From assembly GCA_009741485.1 (NCBI GenBank), contig CM019216.1, positions 26,429,741 through 26,493,740 of the forward strand: 64,000 nt of DNA. The letters are read 5' to 3'. Under the pieces are notes generated by a model that did not search any database, had not been told where the DNA came from, and worked only from the letters and a program-made list of their open reading frames with translations. Below, piece after piece: positions 1-13,300 of the stretch (its first letter is position 1; the number at the start of each line of letters is the position of its first letter). The position numbers were made by a program, and so were the translations under genes. This DNA is from Malurus cyaneus samueli (Eukaryota; Chordata; Aves; Passeriformes; Maluridae).

Positions 1-2465
1 TTCTACAGATAAGCACAACAAAATCTCAGAGGAGGCAAGGTTGAAGATAAGGTTTAAAAAGTAGAAAATTATTCAATGTTTTGTGGCAGAAAGGGAAGAA
101 GTTCGGAGAAATGAAACAGTGGAACTGAAAAGGTGATATCAATGAGTAAGATGCCAGGAGCTCATAAACAAGGTAAGTGGTTATGGGACAAAGTTTATTA
201 TGTGAGATCAGAAAAATTGATAGAAATTCTGGAAAGAAATGATACACTCTTTCTTGAGAGGTTAGAAAGGATAAGAAATCTGAAAAAAATAGCCAGAAAA
301 CAGCACTGATACAGTTTCAGGCTTTAAGTGATCAATCATCTGGACTTGGCAACCTAGATTTGCTGAAATTTCTTTAAAAGGTGTTTTTTCAGAAAAAAGT
401 TACATAGATACAATCAGGAAGGAGGACTGTAGTGTGGGATGCTATTGCATTGGAAGTAAAACATCAGAGAAAAATGTACACAGATGTAGGGAGTGTTAAC
501 AGCTTGCATGGGAATAAAACGCCACATCCTTGGCTGTCTTGAGAAAAAGAAGATTGGAATGTAGAATTGATAATGCAGGTGGCTTACAATTATAAACATT
601 ACTAATACTGTAGCTTTTGCAAACCTACCAATCCTATGCTGTTGAGTAGAAAGTGACAGCCTCACTAACCAATGTATGTTTGACATAAATGTATGCACTG
701 GTTGCTAAAGTGGATAAAAGAGGATTGTCCCACAATAAAGTCCTTCTTTCTTTCTGTTTTTTCACCCACTTTTTGTGTGTTTTGTATCTATTCTTTTGTG
801 TCGGCTGTCTGGCCAACAGCGACACACAAATATCTCTAAAATTAAAGCAGAGGAGTGGGAAATATATGCTAGATAATGATCTAAACTCTGAGGGTGCACT
901 GAAACTACTCATTATTGCCTGTGAGCTGAAGTAGTCTGTGCTTTCATGGACAGAGGCAAGGTTAGTGCTGCTGGAGGAAAAAGGAAAGCAATGACACTGA
1001 GTGGCAATAATGAATGAAGGAATAGAAGAGACAGAGTTTGACAACATAAATATCACCTTGCAATGGCACTATCTGTTAGAAATGCTGTTAGAAGGGAAAA
1101 GTAAATGCAACAAGTTTTTTTCACAGATATGTCACTTCAGTTATGACCTTCAAACTGTGTTTTTTGCCACTTGGCACAATTTCTTCTTAAAAATAAATTG
1201 AAGGACAGGCCATTGTTTGATTCAATATTTCCTTAATTCAACAGCTCCTGTCTCCAATGTAATATTATTTTTTTCATAATATGTACACAAGCACATACAT
1301 AAAAGCAAACACACATAGAGATGGCATGTAATTTTATGATGTTATTTGTATCATAACAACTATTTTGAAGAGTCTTCTTAATGCAGGTGCCCACTTGATC
1401 AACCTGTTAAATTTTTAAAGATTTTTTAATTCTGTTTTGCAAGTGCTTCAAAGCCATTAACTATTTCTGTTTTCAGCACAAGGGTTTTAACTCTACTTTC
1501 ATTCACCTATACTGCTTGAAATATTTGCAAATTCTTTTTTGTATGACTAAAAATCAGAATGTATGACCAATAAAAAAAGAAGTGAGGAATAATGAAATAC
1601 ATTGAAATAAGTGTTCTGAGATAAATGTATAACCCGAGTGAACCATAAAAGTTTTTTTGCAAAAGTGTGACTATAGCATTGAAACACAATGTATTAATTT
1701 AAACAGAAATGGAATTAGGAAAAGTTACATGATAGAGTTGCAGTCAGAATTTCTGAACAAAACTAGATTAGGAGGGTTAAAATAGCCAGTAATCTGACAG
1801 AGCACTGAAGATTCAGCAGGAGTCTGATGAAGTACAGGGAAAGAGAAGGAAACAGCTAAAAGTATTTTTTGCTTGATATGGACAAGGAATATGAATTTGA
1901 ACCTTTTATATCTAAATTATTCCAGGAATTGGATGTTTTTTGTTATGATTAGGTTTCCCCCACAGAAATAAAGGCATCATAATTAATTCAAGAAGGAAAA
2001 ATATATTTCATGCCAGGGCAGAAAAAATGTTTTGCACCATCTGTCAGATCCCACAGCTTGTTTATTACAGTTTTGTGGTTGTTGTTGACTGGAGTCTGCC
2101 TACCTGATTGGTATTTTCTCTTGTTTTAAATGAAGGGCTTGTGGTCCATTTCCTACTTGTATAAGCTTACATTTGCTCTGTCCTCTACAAAGCAAAAGAG
2201 TCTGTGCAGCCTTTTTTATTATAAATTCAAATAAAATTAAATTCTGACACCATGCACCAAGCAAGGAGGCTGGTAAGGACTCTAGGTTTTCATTCTGGGA
2301 ATTCAAATTTCAAAAGCTGTGATTCTTAAGAAACTCCTGTGGGTCTTGTAAATTTCTTGGTTCCCCAAAGAAACCCATGGATAAACATAGTCAGACGCTC
2401 AGCCTCTATCAAAAGAGGGAAAGCCATCCATGCCTCCAAAATAACGCAGTGAGTAATTTAGCAGT
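1..2465. other. Unique AT-rich non-coding DNA, no gene seen
   Basis: I see no gene, RNA gene or recognisable repeat here. The open frames are short (140 codons at most), rich in F, S, L and I as expected from translated AT-rich DNA, and overlap each other on both strands. None carries a family motif. Small diverged repeats or short exons cannot be excluded by eye. Confidence 0.6.
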
Positions 2466-2470
2466 GTTTG

Positions 2471-2516
2471 TTCTTTTTTTTTTTTTTTTTTTTTTCTTTT
2501 TGTTTTTTTTTTTTTT
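2471..2516. repeat. Poly-T tract (interrupted)
   Basis: Three T runs of about 22, 5 and 14 bases are separated by a single C and a single G. It reads as poly-A on the minus strand, but no retroposed gene or LINE sequence adjoins it on either side. Confidence 0.95.
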
Positions 2517-2812
2517 CATTTCAGCAGAAGAACTAGGAGTTAGCATTTAAGTAATCTCCAGTATGGCTTGGACATATTTTTAGAGATATTCATTGTGAGG
2601 CAGAAAATGGAATAAGAGGCTTTGGCCCACAGAGGCTACACCTACACCAGCAGGGTATGCAGCCTGCCAAAAGTGACTTTGGATGTATTCAGCTTTTGTA
2701 TTGCACAGGCTTTGACATTATGAATATCCAAAGACGTAAAGCACATCATCATTTTTATGACACTAAAATCACTAGAATTTCCAGTCATGTTAATACTTCT
2801 AAAAATCTTGAA

Positions 2813-2817
<5 letters not shown>

Positions 2818-2846
<29 letters not shown>
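2818..2846. repeat. Poly-T tract, 29 bases
   Basis: An uninterrupted run of about 29 T. An open frame that ends in a string of phenylalanines is an artefact of this run. The flanking DNA shows no recognisable retroelement. Confidence 0.95.
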
Positions 2847-2849
<3 letters not shown>

Positions 2850-3519
2850 GATTCTCTTTAAATGTGTGAATATACATATGGTGGCATAAACAGACCATCA
2901 AAATGCATCTATAAATACATAACTATGATAAAAGGAATGCCTCACATGCTCTTCCTATTTAATCTGCAGAAGAAAAGCTCTAAGATGTGAATCTTGCTTT
3001 ATGGAGGGAACAGCTGCCGTGAAAGTTTTCCCTGCAGATTGACCAATAATAAAAAAATCACAGTAAAAGACAGGGTTAGTTATGCTGCATGGAAATAACA
3101 TTATACTAAAAAACTACAACATATATACATATACACACAAGCATGTTGTATTTAATTATGGGGAACTCTACGTCTCTTTCTTTCTGTGGAACAATGGAAC
3201 GGAAAAAAAAGGTGTTGGGGGAAGCTGATGTGACCTTTATTCCTTTTTGAGACATTTTTTTTGATTCAGCATAGCTCCAAAAATGTTGAAAAAAAAGAAT
3301 AAATCTGGAAGTAGATGATATTTAAGGTCCAGGCTAAATAATTCTGTGATTGGGCAAACTTAAATATTCCAGTATGGCATATCAATATGTCAATTTCATT
3401 TTTCCAGTGACTGACTATAAACATGAGGTACATGCAATATGAGGTTTCTTTTCAAAGTACTGCGAACTCTGCTAGGTATGATATGCTTGTGTTTGATCTG
3501 GGAATCATCAAATTTTGGT
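2847..3519. other. Unique non-coding DNA
   Basis: AT-rich sequence with a short alternating AT/AC stretch near 3120-3140. No gene, RNA or repeat family recognised. Confidence 0.55.
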
Positions 3520-3650
3520 TATATTCCTATGTCACTAACTTCCTGGCAGACCTAGGAGAACTCTATTAACCTTTAATTGACTCTGTCACACAGCCTGAGA
3601 AATCAGGACAATATATTTGGCTCTCTTTATAACACACTTTGACATCAGTA
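3520..3650 (+). repeat. Possible MIR-like ancient SINE fragment
   Basis: The order of short motifs resembles the 5' half of a MIR (tRNA-derived CORE-SINE): a 'cactaacttcctg' stretch, a diverged counterpart of the 'gaccttgggcaagttacttaacct' part, then a 'cctgagaaatcaggacaata' stretch where MIR has its 'cctcatctgtaaaatggggataata' segment. The match is weak and made by eye. It could be chance similarity in AT-rich DNA. Confidence 0.3.
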
Positions 3651-6529
3651 AGAGAAAAAAAGCTGGGCAGGTGCAAGACTGTTCTGTGTCACAGAACCAT
3701 CACAAATGCAAACAGCTCCAGGGACACACAATAGAAGATACGTGACTGCTTTGTTGACTCCAGCTAAGCATTTTTCAAAACATTTGCCAATTTCTAATTA
3801 TGTTCTGGTGTAAAATACAACTGGGACGAACCTCATAGGGTTATTTAGCCAAACAGTTCTGCCTCGAGTCAGGATCAGCTGACATTTTAGCTAATGGCTT
3901 TCTGTCTTTTTTTTTTTTTTTCCTGGTAGACACAGAAAATTTATTACCTTTCATCTTTTTGGCAGGATGATCAAAAAAGGAACCAGCACCAAACAAATTT
4001 TTTGTTAATATTTTGTAATTATTCCAATTATTACGTTGCTGGAAAAAATGACAGGTCATTTTTCCTGCATGTCTTGCATCAACTCTTTCATGTCCTGAGA
4101 ACTTATGTAGCAAGATGCTCAATGTACATGAATAATGAAATAGTCCTGATATATATGTAAAATGCTCTTTCCTGTTACTTAGAATTCTTTTCAAACAATA
4201 ATTGTTTTCTGTTAATTATAGGCAGTATTATCATGAATTCACACAGTAAATGTAAGTTAATTTCTTTAATTAATTTATCGATTTTAATTTATTACCTCGC
4301 TTTCTCTTCTTTTTTTTCCATTCTTCATTCTTTGATTATTATGATAAACAAGAATTATATCGTAGTATATTTTTTCAAGTACCTAGGCTCATTATGGTCC
4401 TGTTTGGTTCCTTTAGAGCACCTAGATAAAGACCATCCTTTGTACAAAAAACCCCAATGTTTTTATGCATAGATAAGCAATAATAGTTAGTTAAGATTAT
4501 TTAAGTGTTTTTAAACTCAGTGATTTATCAAACATTATATCTTAAAAAGATTCATTGAGCTTTCATGTACTGATTCACTATTTATTTTACATCCTATTCT
4601 TTCTTTAAATTGATGCTCAATGATTTTCAGAGAAAGAGGTAAAAATAGGAGTGAACATTCACTTTATTTCATACTCTGAATTCTTACATTATTTGTAGTA
4701 ATTTAGATTATAAAACAGTGTATAATGATAATGTCTGGGAACTTGAACTGGAACTCCATTAGTCAGTTCTTCGCAGTCTGCTCTTTCCAGAGAGAGCATT
4801 AAATGAAGGTCTCTATTAAGAACAGTAGTACAGGTGAGAGATCTGTTGCTGATCATAGTAACTTTTATGAAATTCCTAATAATTTTCAAATATGTGTACA
4901 TAAAAATCCACAGCCATGTCAGTACTTGTGTTCTTTCAAGTGGACCAGTACAAACTCAAAACGTTAGAACAGATTTCACAAAGACAATAAAAATAATTTA
5001 TCTCTTGCATAAACTAAAGCATTTACTAACCAGTGCACACCACAACACTATCTCAAAGTATGAGATAAAAATTAAATAATTTTGCTGCACACCAAAACTG
5101 ATAAATATTAATAAATTTACATCACATGAAGAGAATCTGAAGCAAATGCTCTAATGTGATTCATCTGCAGAATTCAGAAATTAAATCAATGATCTCAGAG
5201 GATTCCATCTCTGTTAAGCATCCTCACATTATAAATATTTCTGTTTCATATGCAGAAAAATTATGCAACAATTAAAATTCCAAACAAGTATTACATCTAA
5301 CCAAAGTCAAGTTACAGGAAAGATAATTCTTATAACTAAAGTGAACCCCAAAACTTAACCAGACTGTATTATTTTTTCCACTTTAATTAGAAAAAAGATG
5401 TAATTCCATTAATGGTTAGCACAGATAATGATATTTTTCTAGGCATTTTCAGAGGTTATTCTGATATCTTCTCTTAATGTTGACTACTTAATGCATGCTT
5501 TGCATGCACTAGTAAAAGAATGAATGACCTAATCAGAATTATTTCACTTGATTTCTTTCCATGGATTTGGAAAATGTAGAGTTTGAGTAAACTGGTTTTA
5601 CTATGAACAGACTATTAACAGAGTAAGTATTGTTTACATAAAAAGAAATTACAACTGTCTGTTCAACCAGCTGAAAAGCAGCACTAAGCTATTGAAGAAA
5701 CGTGATGTGCTGACATTTTCTAACTATAAGGAACTTGCTTTTGAATGTTTCCTTCATAGTATGCAACCTGAAAGAATTTTGAATACCTAGGGATTACTTC
5801 TGCTGAAATCCGTTAGAGCTCTAGCTGTACAAAATTATTGAACATGTAAAAGAGTGCCACCAGCATTTTTTTCTTCTTTCATCTGATTGCTGGTCAACTG
5901 TTCACATTCAGGAAGAATCCCAAACATTTTACTCTTTAATTTAGTTAGCATCTCCATCGGATATTCTAGGCTTTGCTTGCAACCTGAGATTTCCTGTGAC
6001 TGACTGCTCTTTTCTGGCAGAGTGTTCACCAATGGGAAACATGCTATGACTGTTGTGAATGATATAACCATGTTACAAAACCAGGCACAAGCACCCACCA
6101 ACCTATGATCCCATGCCCGCTGCTGGCACTCGACCCCCTGCCACAATCACCCTTTTTATCACTTTTTCTGTATCCCATGAAGTGTCCTATGCTCCAGCAT
6201 TAACTCATTTTGATGGGTGTCACATGGACTCATCACAATGAGTCAGTGCCAGAGCAACTTTTTGACTGAGTGGGGTGACTGCCAGGTACATGTAACACTT
6301 TAGGGGATGCAAGGGAAGAGCATTTGGGGGTTGCTCAAGACTCATATTGGGATGGTTAGGGAAAAAACAAAGTGTTTAAGAGAATACAGATGATTCAAGT
6401 AGGACCACGACTGGGAAAACATAAGGAGATGTAAAGAGATAAAAAAGGCTAGTTTCATGTAAATAGCTTGCTGCTCAAAGTAATTTGTCTGGCCATATTC
6501 TGCATTTGCTCAGCACAATTTTTAGCTGT
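3651..6529. other. Unique AT-rich non-coding DNA
   Basis: No gene or repeat family recognised. Small features are a T run at about 3909-3921 and a short GCATGC-TTT-GCATGC palindrome near 5494-5508. The open frames of 70-117 codons have no motif, signal peptide or splice context that I can support. Confidence 0.55.
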
Positions 6530-7460
6530 ATTTTCTGTGGCAGGGGTTCCCTCTTCTGTGTACATGTCTGTGGGATCTGAGGACCAAAAATATGTGTGGG
6601 ACCAGAGGTCAGAGGGTGCATTTGCCTGGGCATCACCAACTGGACTGGAGAGACCAAACTGAGTGAAACTGGTGTGGGACTTGAGTCAGAGGCCCATGAT
6701 CCTGCAATGCATTTCCTCCTTGGAGTAGGAATGTGTGCGATTAGCAATGAAAATTCATCCAGAGGAGCCAGTGAGCAGGTGACATATTTGGGGATCTGGA
6801 TGAAGAGGCGTCTCCATGAGGAGGCCTAATGAGGAAATGGGCTTTTCCCAGAATCTGGGAAACCAGGAGAGTGTCAGCAGTTTCTGGAGAGACTGTAGGA
6901 TTTGGAGTCCTTAGGGGTAAAAACTGCTGGTGTGTGTGACTGGTGAGAAACTGGGGAACTTCACTATTGGGCACAAGGGTGCTTGGCCAGATCTGGGTAT
7001 TCGAGTGTGATCAGGTGTGTGTGAATGAGATGGTCTGCATGACAACTGGAGAGGGGCTGCGACGTCAGGGGTTGTAATCCCAGGTGCTGGGCAGGGAGAC
7101 TGGGATCTGGGCACAGCTACTGGGCAAACTGAGCCCTGGATCCCAGCTTCTGAGGAAGACCCATGTTATACATACATAGATATGTATTTATATTCATGTG
7201 CATAAATATATTTTCACTGGCAAACCTCTACCTTGCTCAGCTCGAGATGGCAGTAGGATGGGCTGTTGCTGCTGTCTGTGTTTGTAGGAGTGCTCAGTGT
7301 GTCTGTGGTCTGCATGGACAATTCTGTGTGTGTGTATGTGGTGTATTCATTCTGTTGTGTGTGTGTGTGTGTGTGCTGTGGACACCAGCTCAGTTTGCTA
7401 CTGGTTGCACCCATGGCATGGAAATGTAAAAGCCTCAGCAGCCTCTTCACCTCTTGGACC
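6530..7460 (+). mobile_element. GC-rich interspersed repeat, probably an avian LTR
   Basis: This block is clearly richer in G on the plus strand than its AT-rich neighbours, and most frames across it are short shadows of one another. Its phrases ('gctgcgacgtcaggggttgtaatcccag', split here for reading, then 'gggatctgggcacagctactggg' and later 'gctgtggacaccagctcagt') feel familiar from a bird LTR family. It has an A/T-rich stretch near 7163-7212 that could have held the core promoter, followed by a GT-rich part with a (TG)10 run. I found no gag, pol or env-like coding sequence beside it, so it would be a solo element. No terminal TG...CA ends or target duplication are clear, and both boundaries are approximate. 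It could instead be a non-LTR repeat. Confidence 0.45.
7356..7375. repeat. (TG)10 microsatellite
   Basis: Ten uninterrupted TG units, with a shorter TG run at 7325-7335, inside the GC-rich repeat. Cysteine/valine-rich open frames across it in several frames are products of this repeat. Confidence 0.95.
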
Positions 7461-7634
7461 CAGCATGACATATTTTTCTGTGACAATAACTTTTGTAAAA
7501 AGAGAATTGTTGGCATATTCTCCATGGTGTCCTATTCACTACACTTTATTCAAAGTTTTATTTTAGATCTTGTTTTCTAGATCTCAAATCTGCATCTGGG
7601 ATTGCTTTAATTTAATTGCTTTAAAATTTCTCTA

Positions 7635-8510
7635 TATGGCAGACAAATTTTTGAAGGTGACCTGCCCAGGCAATACTCTACTTGTCGTCCCACTAATGAG
7701 GAAAGTAAATAGGCTTAACACATCTTGCACACTTGTATCCCGATGATACTTTGAATATGATGTTTGAGGTCTTTCACGACAGGATGATTTTACAGATTTA
7801 AATTCCGTTTATGATCCACTATAATCCCTGGAAAGGCAGGGAATTAATTTCTTCACAACTATTTGTTTTTCTTCCCACTTATGCTGTTAATTACATCTGT
7901 CTAAATGTAGTTCCTTGCACTCATCTCTGTTGAACTGCATCTGGGTTTTTTCCAGACCATTTCTTCAATTTGTCAAGATAATTTTTGATTCTCATACTAT
8001 CCTCCAGTATGCCTACAGTCCCTCCCAGCTATGTGTTGTCTGAAAATTTAATCATATGCTCTTGATTCCATCATCCCAGTTATTAATGAAAAGAACGAAT
8101 GAAGCTCCACTCTGTACATCTTTTTGTTCTGGCAGTCAACCACCAATAATTCTCTGGGCACAGTTTTCCAAACAGTGTTTAAGGCCTCTGTAAAAGAGTC
8201 AACAAAAATCTATTTCTTCACCTGGATTAATAAAAGAAAAAAAAAAAAAAAAAAAAGAAAAATAATAATAATAAGAAAGAATTTATAACAGTGAAAAGCA
8301 TACTAAACTTCCTGGGCCTCTGATCTTGTAATGCAAAATGAGTTGGACCAGATTTTTTTTTCTAACTCAGATTAATTCATCTGTTTATTATCTTTCAGGA
8401 GCTTGATATTGTTTATTATCTCCCAATTTTTTCTTTGTCAGCTTAAATCTACATCCCTATTCTTTACACCCCTCTTCCCCACAAGTTCTAGGACCACTAT
8501 GACATTGTCT
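7635..8510 (-). mobile_element. Old, diverged CR1 LINE fragment
   Basis: Read on the minus strand this resembles the reverse-transcriptase part of a CR1 LINE. On the plus strand the sequence runs through 'gttgaactgcatctgggttt', 'ccagaccatttcttcaattt', 'gtcaagataatttttgattc' and 'ctgggcacagttttccaaac', in the order expected for antisense CR1 ORF2. Many indels and stops interrupt it, so no reverse transcriptase can be made. A poly-A/AAT tract at 8228-8280 interrupts or follows the clear part; CR1-like phrases seem to go on to about 8510. The divergence implies an old insertion. Neither the 3' end nor the 5' end of the element is present. Confidence 0.6.
8228..8280. repeat. Poly-A with short (AAT)n
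   Basis: A run of 20 A is followed by four AAT units. It lies within or at the edge of the old CR1 fragment and may be a later insertion or a local expansion. Confidence 0.9.
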
Positions 8511-10119
8511 TTTCTTGTATTGCAAAACAAGATATACTGTCAAAAAAATATATATTTGCTAAGTTTATAAGGATATAATAGCATAACTTCTTATCTACAT
8601 AGAAGTTTCCACAATTTTTGAAGGGGTCTAAGCTCTAAATACACAGAAAATTGCCCCCCCAGTTTGATTAAATTACATATGCAAGTGTCTAGCATCACTT
8701 GAGGTCATGCAGTGTCTTCAAGACAGCCGCTTGGGGGTATAACACCAGATCAGTGTGAGCCCCATATCGTCACTGGCTACCCTGAAGATCACTGCTGGTA
8801 CTAGAAACTTAAATTTGAGCAACTGAAATACAATTTATATTCCATTGACTACACTGGGAATTTAGCATTGGTAACATCTGTCGTTATTTGAGATGTTCCA
8901 GGGTATTCTTACCTGGATTCAAGTTCTGTGTTTCCAAATGACATTTGGTGTAGCTACATGAGGGTGTTTTAATCCAGCACCTGGCACACGTTCAAGCACC
9001 TACGTAACAAATTTCAGTTTAAGGATTCTAATTTCAAATTGACACACCATCATAGATCCTCCTTGAGATGACAATGAAGTGCCCTGAGATGTTCCAAAAC
9101 TTCTGAGTAATGTAAACCATCACTAGTATAAACTTCCCACCCATGCCTTGACCTAGATTTGGTTCAAATATGCAGTCTTTGCTCAGACTAAATACAAATT
9201 GTCTACTGCTGCTAAGATACTTCTAGGTGTGCTGACTGATGTCCGGTTGTTTCTCCAGGAGGATTTCTGTCATAACTGCTGGGTCTAGGGAGAGATAACA
9301 GGTATTCCAAAGCTCATTGAAAAACATTACATTCTAAATTTGGGTGATGGAACTGATTCTCTTACTCTGCCTTCACTGGCATTGACTCCAGTCAGTAGCT
9401 CAAGCCAACCTTTTGGGGAAGACAGAAGGAAAAAATGCATTAAACATTTAATCCTCCTTGGTGTCACCTGTTTACAACCCACCCTCCCCAGTGAACGGTA
9501 GAACCACAATTTCATCCTAATCCACCTGCAAAGTTATGACTACCATTTTTGATGTCTCATGCTATTTGCATCTTGTTTTCTGTCACAGTCTTTGTAACCT
9601 AAATCCCTTCATGCTTGTGCTATTTTTTTATGAACTCCACGGATACTTGCAACTTGTTTCTACTTTCTATAAGATTTCTGCTTAGGTTTGAGTTTCATGA
9701 AAAATCCATTACTTAGTCACATTGTTCTCCTACCTATGCTTTTTTGCCTTCTTCCATTTTGGGATAGTAGTACTTGTGCATATTATTGTCCCTTAAATCT
9801 TTTTACCCTTAAAACTCATTTATTAAGACTATTTTATTTAACGGTTTCTCTTGCAGATTTGTCAAAGCATGCCTTTTTAAATTTTTTCTTTCTTTAAATT
9901 AGGTCAAACTCCAACTAAGTTGCAGCAGTGTTAACAGTTTAATATATCATTTTAAATACTTCTCATTTGCTTCAGTCACACAATGGCGCAGAGCTTGCCT
10001 GTGCTAGAGTGAAAATTGAAATAGTTTCCCAGAGCTGTCTCTCTGGAAGACAATTCTCCCACATGTTATTCATGAAGTCTGAGAAAGAAATGGCGCTTGC
10101 ACATGTGCAGAATTACAGT
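8511..10119. other. Unique non-coding DNA
   Basis: No gene, RNA gene or repeat family recognised. The open frame at 9688-9897 is a hydrophobic translation of T-rich DNA without a motif. Confidence 0.55.
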
Positions 10120-10305
10120 ATCATAGAATAACAGAATCATAAAGGTTGGAAAAGGTGTCTGTGATCACCAAGTCCAACCATCAGCCTGGCACCCCCACCA
10201 TGCTCACCACTAAACCATGTCCCCAAGTACCACATCCACGTGCTTTTTTAAACATTCCAGGGATGGTGACTCCAACACTATCCTGGGCAAAGGGAAGCAG
10301 TGTTC
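10120..10305 (-). mobile_element. CR1 LINE, 5'-truncated 3' end
   Basis: The left edge holds 'atcatagaataacagaatca', the reverse complement of the CR1 terminal motif built from ATTCTATGAT, so the element's 3' end is on the left and it lies on the minus strand. The next bases follow the antisense CR1 3' UTR: 'aaggttggaaaaggtgtctg', then 'caccaagtccaaccatcagc', then 'ccatgtccccaagtaccaca'. About 185 bp remain. The left boundary is precise because of the terminal motif; the right one fades out near 'ctgggcaaa'. Similarity looks good, so this copy is younger than those at 7.6 and 61.3 kb. Confidence 0.85.
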
Positions 10306-13300
10306 ATTATGTAGATATGGGTTAAGACATTAATTACAATCTCTTCTAACCACTAATACTTTCTGAAAGACAGAACTACTTCAGTAAACTGGAAACAAAT
10401 ATTGTATTGAATGATTGATCTCAGGACAACTCCAAGAGGGCTTCCTCTGTCCTGTGAAAAGATAGGAACCAAGGATTATTGAATCTAGTCACACTGATCA
10501 ACAGTTACATCATCAAAACATTTTCAAAGTACCTAAGGGGACCTGGCAGATTGCAAACCATAGCTGGCTTCTTGTTTGAAGTCCAAGCCTACGTTATTTG
10601 CCTGAATTCTACAACAAAGTGAATTATCTTTATATGTTTCTTGCCAATCATAGCTTCTTCTTTTAGGAAGTTAATCTGGGGTTCAATATGAGGTTAATAC
10701 ACTTAAACACCCCAGTTATGTGAGCATTTGCATACACTCTATGTCCAGGCTCTTACTACAGCAGCTGAGATGTAGAGCTTAACTCATTCTCTAAAGGCAG
10801 CTCTCTGTTGTAATTGGAGATACAATGGGCTGTGCTGCCAGGCATTCATGTGTCATGTCAGGAAGATCTTTTGTCCATAACCTTTCCTAGGCATATTTTC
10901 TCGACTGCCAACACATCCAGATTCTGGGATCCTTTTGGTCATCTCAAGTGACAATAATGAGCCAACTGAACTGAGGGCCTACTCACTGAACCTTGGCAAA
11001 AGAGCAGCTCAAGCAAGTATGTGAAATAAATGCGATTTTGGTGTCAAAAAGAGCATTAGGTTTTTTCCACATGATAGCTTATTCTCATTTCTCTACAAAA
11101 CATAAACCAGTTTCAAGTTCATGAGAAAAACTATTAAATTTATTCATTCTACATCACTTTTAGAACACTCTAGACTTGAGATAAGTTTCACTCAGGAAGC
11201 CACAAGATTTCTCTTCAATTTTTTTAAAACTCTACTGCTTTCCAAGACCTTTCAGTTCTGTTGCAACATTGATTTGTTCAATACAGCCTTTTTCATATAC
11301 AATATTTTCCTATTATCTCCTCTTAAAATGAACTACTAAATAACACAGTGTCCTAGAGCTTCCCATCAAGAAAGCATCTTTCAGTGGCAAATGGTCAAGC
11401 TGAATTAAATGCATTTCTAGACTCAGTGAATTACAAGCATTTTGGGATCACATTTTAAGAGATTCTATTTTTGGCGGTTCATAGAAACACATCAAGTAAT
11501 TTTATCACACACCACAAGTAACTTCACTGCTGGACAATAAAATGCCTTTTAGCAGAATTGCAAATGTGCCCCATGTATAACAGAATATCTTCTTGATGCA
11601 TTGGGAAGAATGAGCATTTACTTATCTGAATGAGTGTACATGTTTATACGTAGTAATTAGTCAGGAGGTGTAAGAAGACCTTAATTTTTTTGCAAGGTTA
11701 GTTTTCTGGTTGCATGTAAAATCCAAACATTTTAATTGCTGATTCTTGCCACTGAAAAATCACTGTTGGTTGATCAACCAGTACATCTTTGCCTTTTGAG
11801 GGTTCATGCTCAGAATGTTTGTATTATATGAGATGAGATACATTTTAGGTATCTTTCATCAAGCCATGTGCTACAGATCCTTCCTGAGATTTCTTCTTCC
11901 AATTTTATGTTTCAGAACTGTGTTAATTATTCACTGCTAGTATTGTTTTTTTTTTCCTAAGAATCTTCAACCATTTAGACATGAAGCACATTCACTCACT
12001 TTTGCCTTTCTAATTTTTGTTGTTTCATCATCTATAGCAAGAATGTTCCAGTAATCCATTACCAGAAGAGAAATATCTAATCTCAGACTACATGACAACT
12101 GGATAATGCTTAAATTTTGATGAATTGGCCTGGAAATCTGTAAATTAGTGAGGCTTACTGAAATGACCCATTTTAATTTGCTAACTATTGCTATTATTAA
12201 TAGGCATCCATATGAATGCAGTCTAATTTAGTCTCTGGCTAAATTTGTAACTCTCCCATTCTTAAATTAATTTGGAAGATTTAAAATGTATCTTCATAGC
12301 AAAAATGCCTCCCAAATATATCTCATGAATACTTGTTTTGAGTTTTGGTGCCACCCCTGCAATAATCAAGGACATTTGATAGTGATGATGGATATTTTAA
12401 AACAATGCATATTTAGGAATATTTTAATGCTTATAAATAGATCTGCTTGATGGAGCCAAGATGAGAAAAAACGATCATTTGAGAGAAACTATTGTTTTCC
12501 TGACAAAGAGAAAAATAGATTTTCAATCCTAAACCCACAAAATCATATCTTCCTGTTGCCCTCTGCTAAGACAAGGCCTCAACAACCTCTTCTCATCCTT
12601 TCCATGCTGAGCTTCCCTCTCTCACCTGAGAGCCTTTCTCCATCATCACCAGCTCTCTCACATACCAAACCACTGACAAACAGGATTATTTTATCTCCTG
12701 CCTACACTTCAACCAGCGAGGAGCATCGCCCTCTCTACCTTGTAGAGTTTACCTATCAGATTCTCTCCAGAAACACCTCAGGGCAAACGCTAATCCCTGC
12801 TCTCTGAATAGTTACTGCAGCACACAGTGAGGTGAGAGAAACTAAAAGCATCTGAGGTACAGTTCAGGCACCCAAATACAAGCTTCATCTCTAGGGCCCT
12901 TTCATAGACCCTTAGGGTGTCTGAAGTATCTGCAAGGGACTTCTGCATATGAAGAGTGACCTGCAGGAGAAATCTTCTGAACAATGGAAGGGAATTTTAC
13001 ATTAAAAAAAAGGTGCTCCTAAAAGTCTATGTTTAAGCAACTAAATCCCCTTCTGCTTTCCATATGTTTCTACCTAGCCATCGACTAATCTCCGAGCCAG
13101 GCATGTCTAAATTCTTACCTGCTTCCCTCAGGATATTCTCTGTGACTCTGCACTTCTCTCCAACCCCCCTTGAGAATTGCTCATGTCTGCTGCAGTAGGT
13201 AAAGCTTAGAAGAGGTTTTACCTTATTATTATTAATTTTGTTGCCAGACAGATCATTATAAGTAGATGAAACAAATTATGTAGAAAAGAGAAAAGAGAAG

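Noticed and set aside
3841..4194. 117-codon minus-strand frame with a KKKKK stretch
   Set aside because: The lysine run comes from a T run at about 3909-3921. There is no domain or conserved motif, and the length is within chance for the region.
5494..5508. GCATGC-TTT-GCATGC palindrome as a binding site
   Set aside because: A single short palindrome in AT-rich DNA is expected by chance, and nothing around it supports a function.
7214..7580. Cysteine/valine-rich small proteins resembling toxins or membrane peptides
   Set aside because: They arise from (TG)n and GT-rich repeat DNA read in several frames. There is no signal peptide with conserved cysteine spacing.
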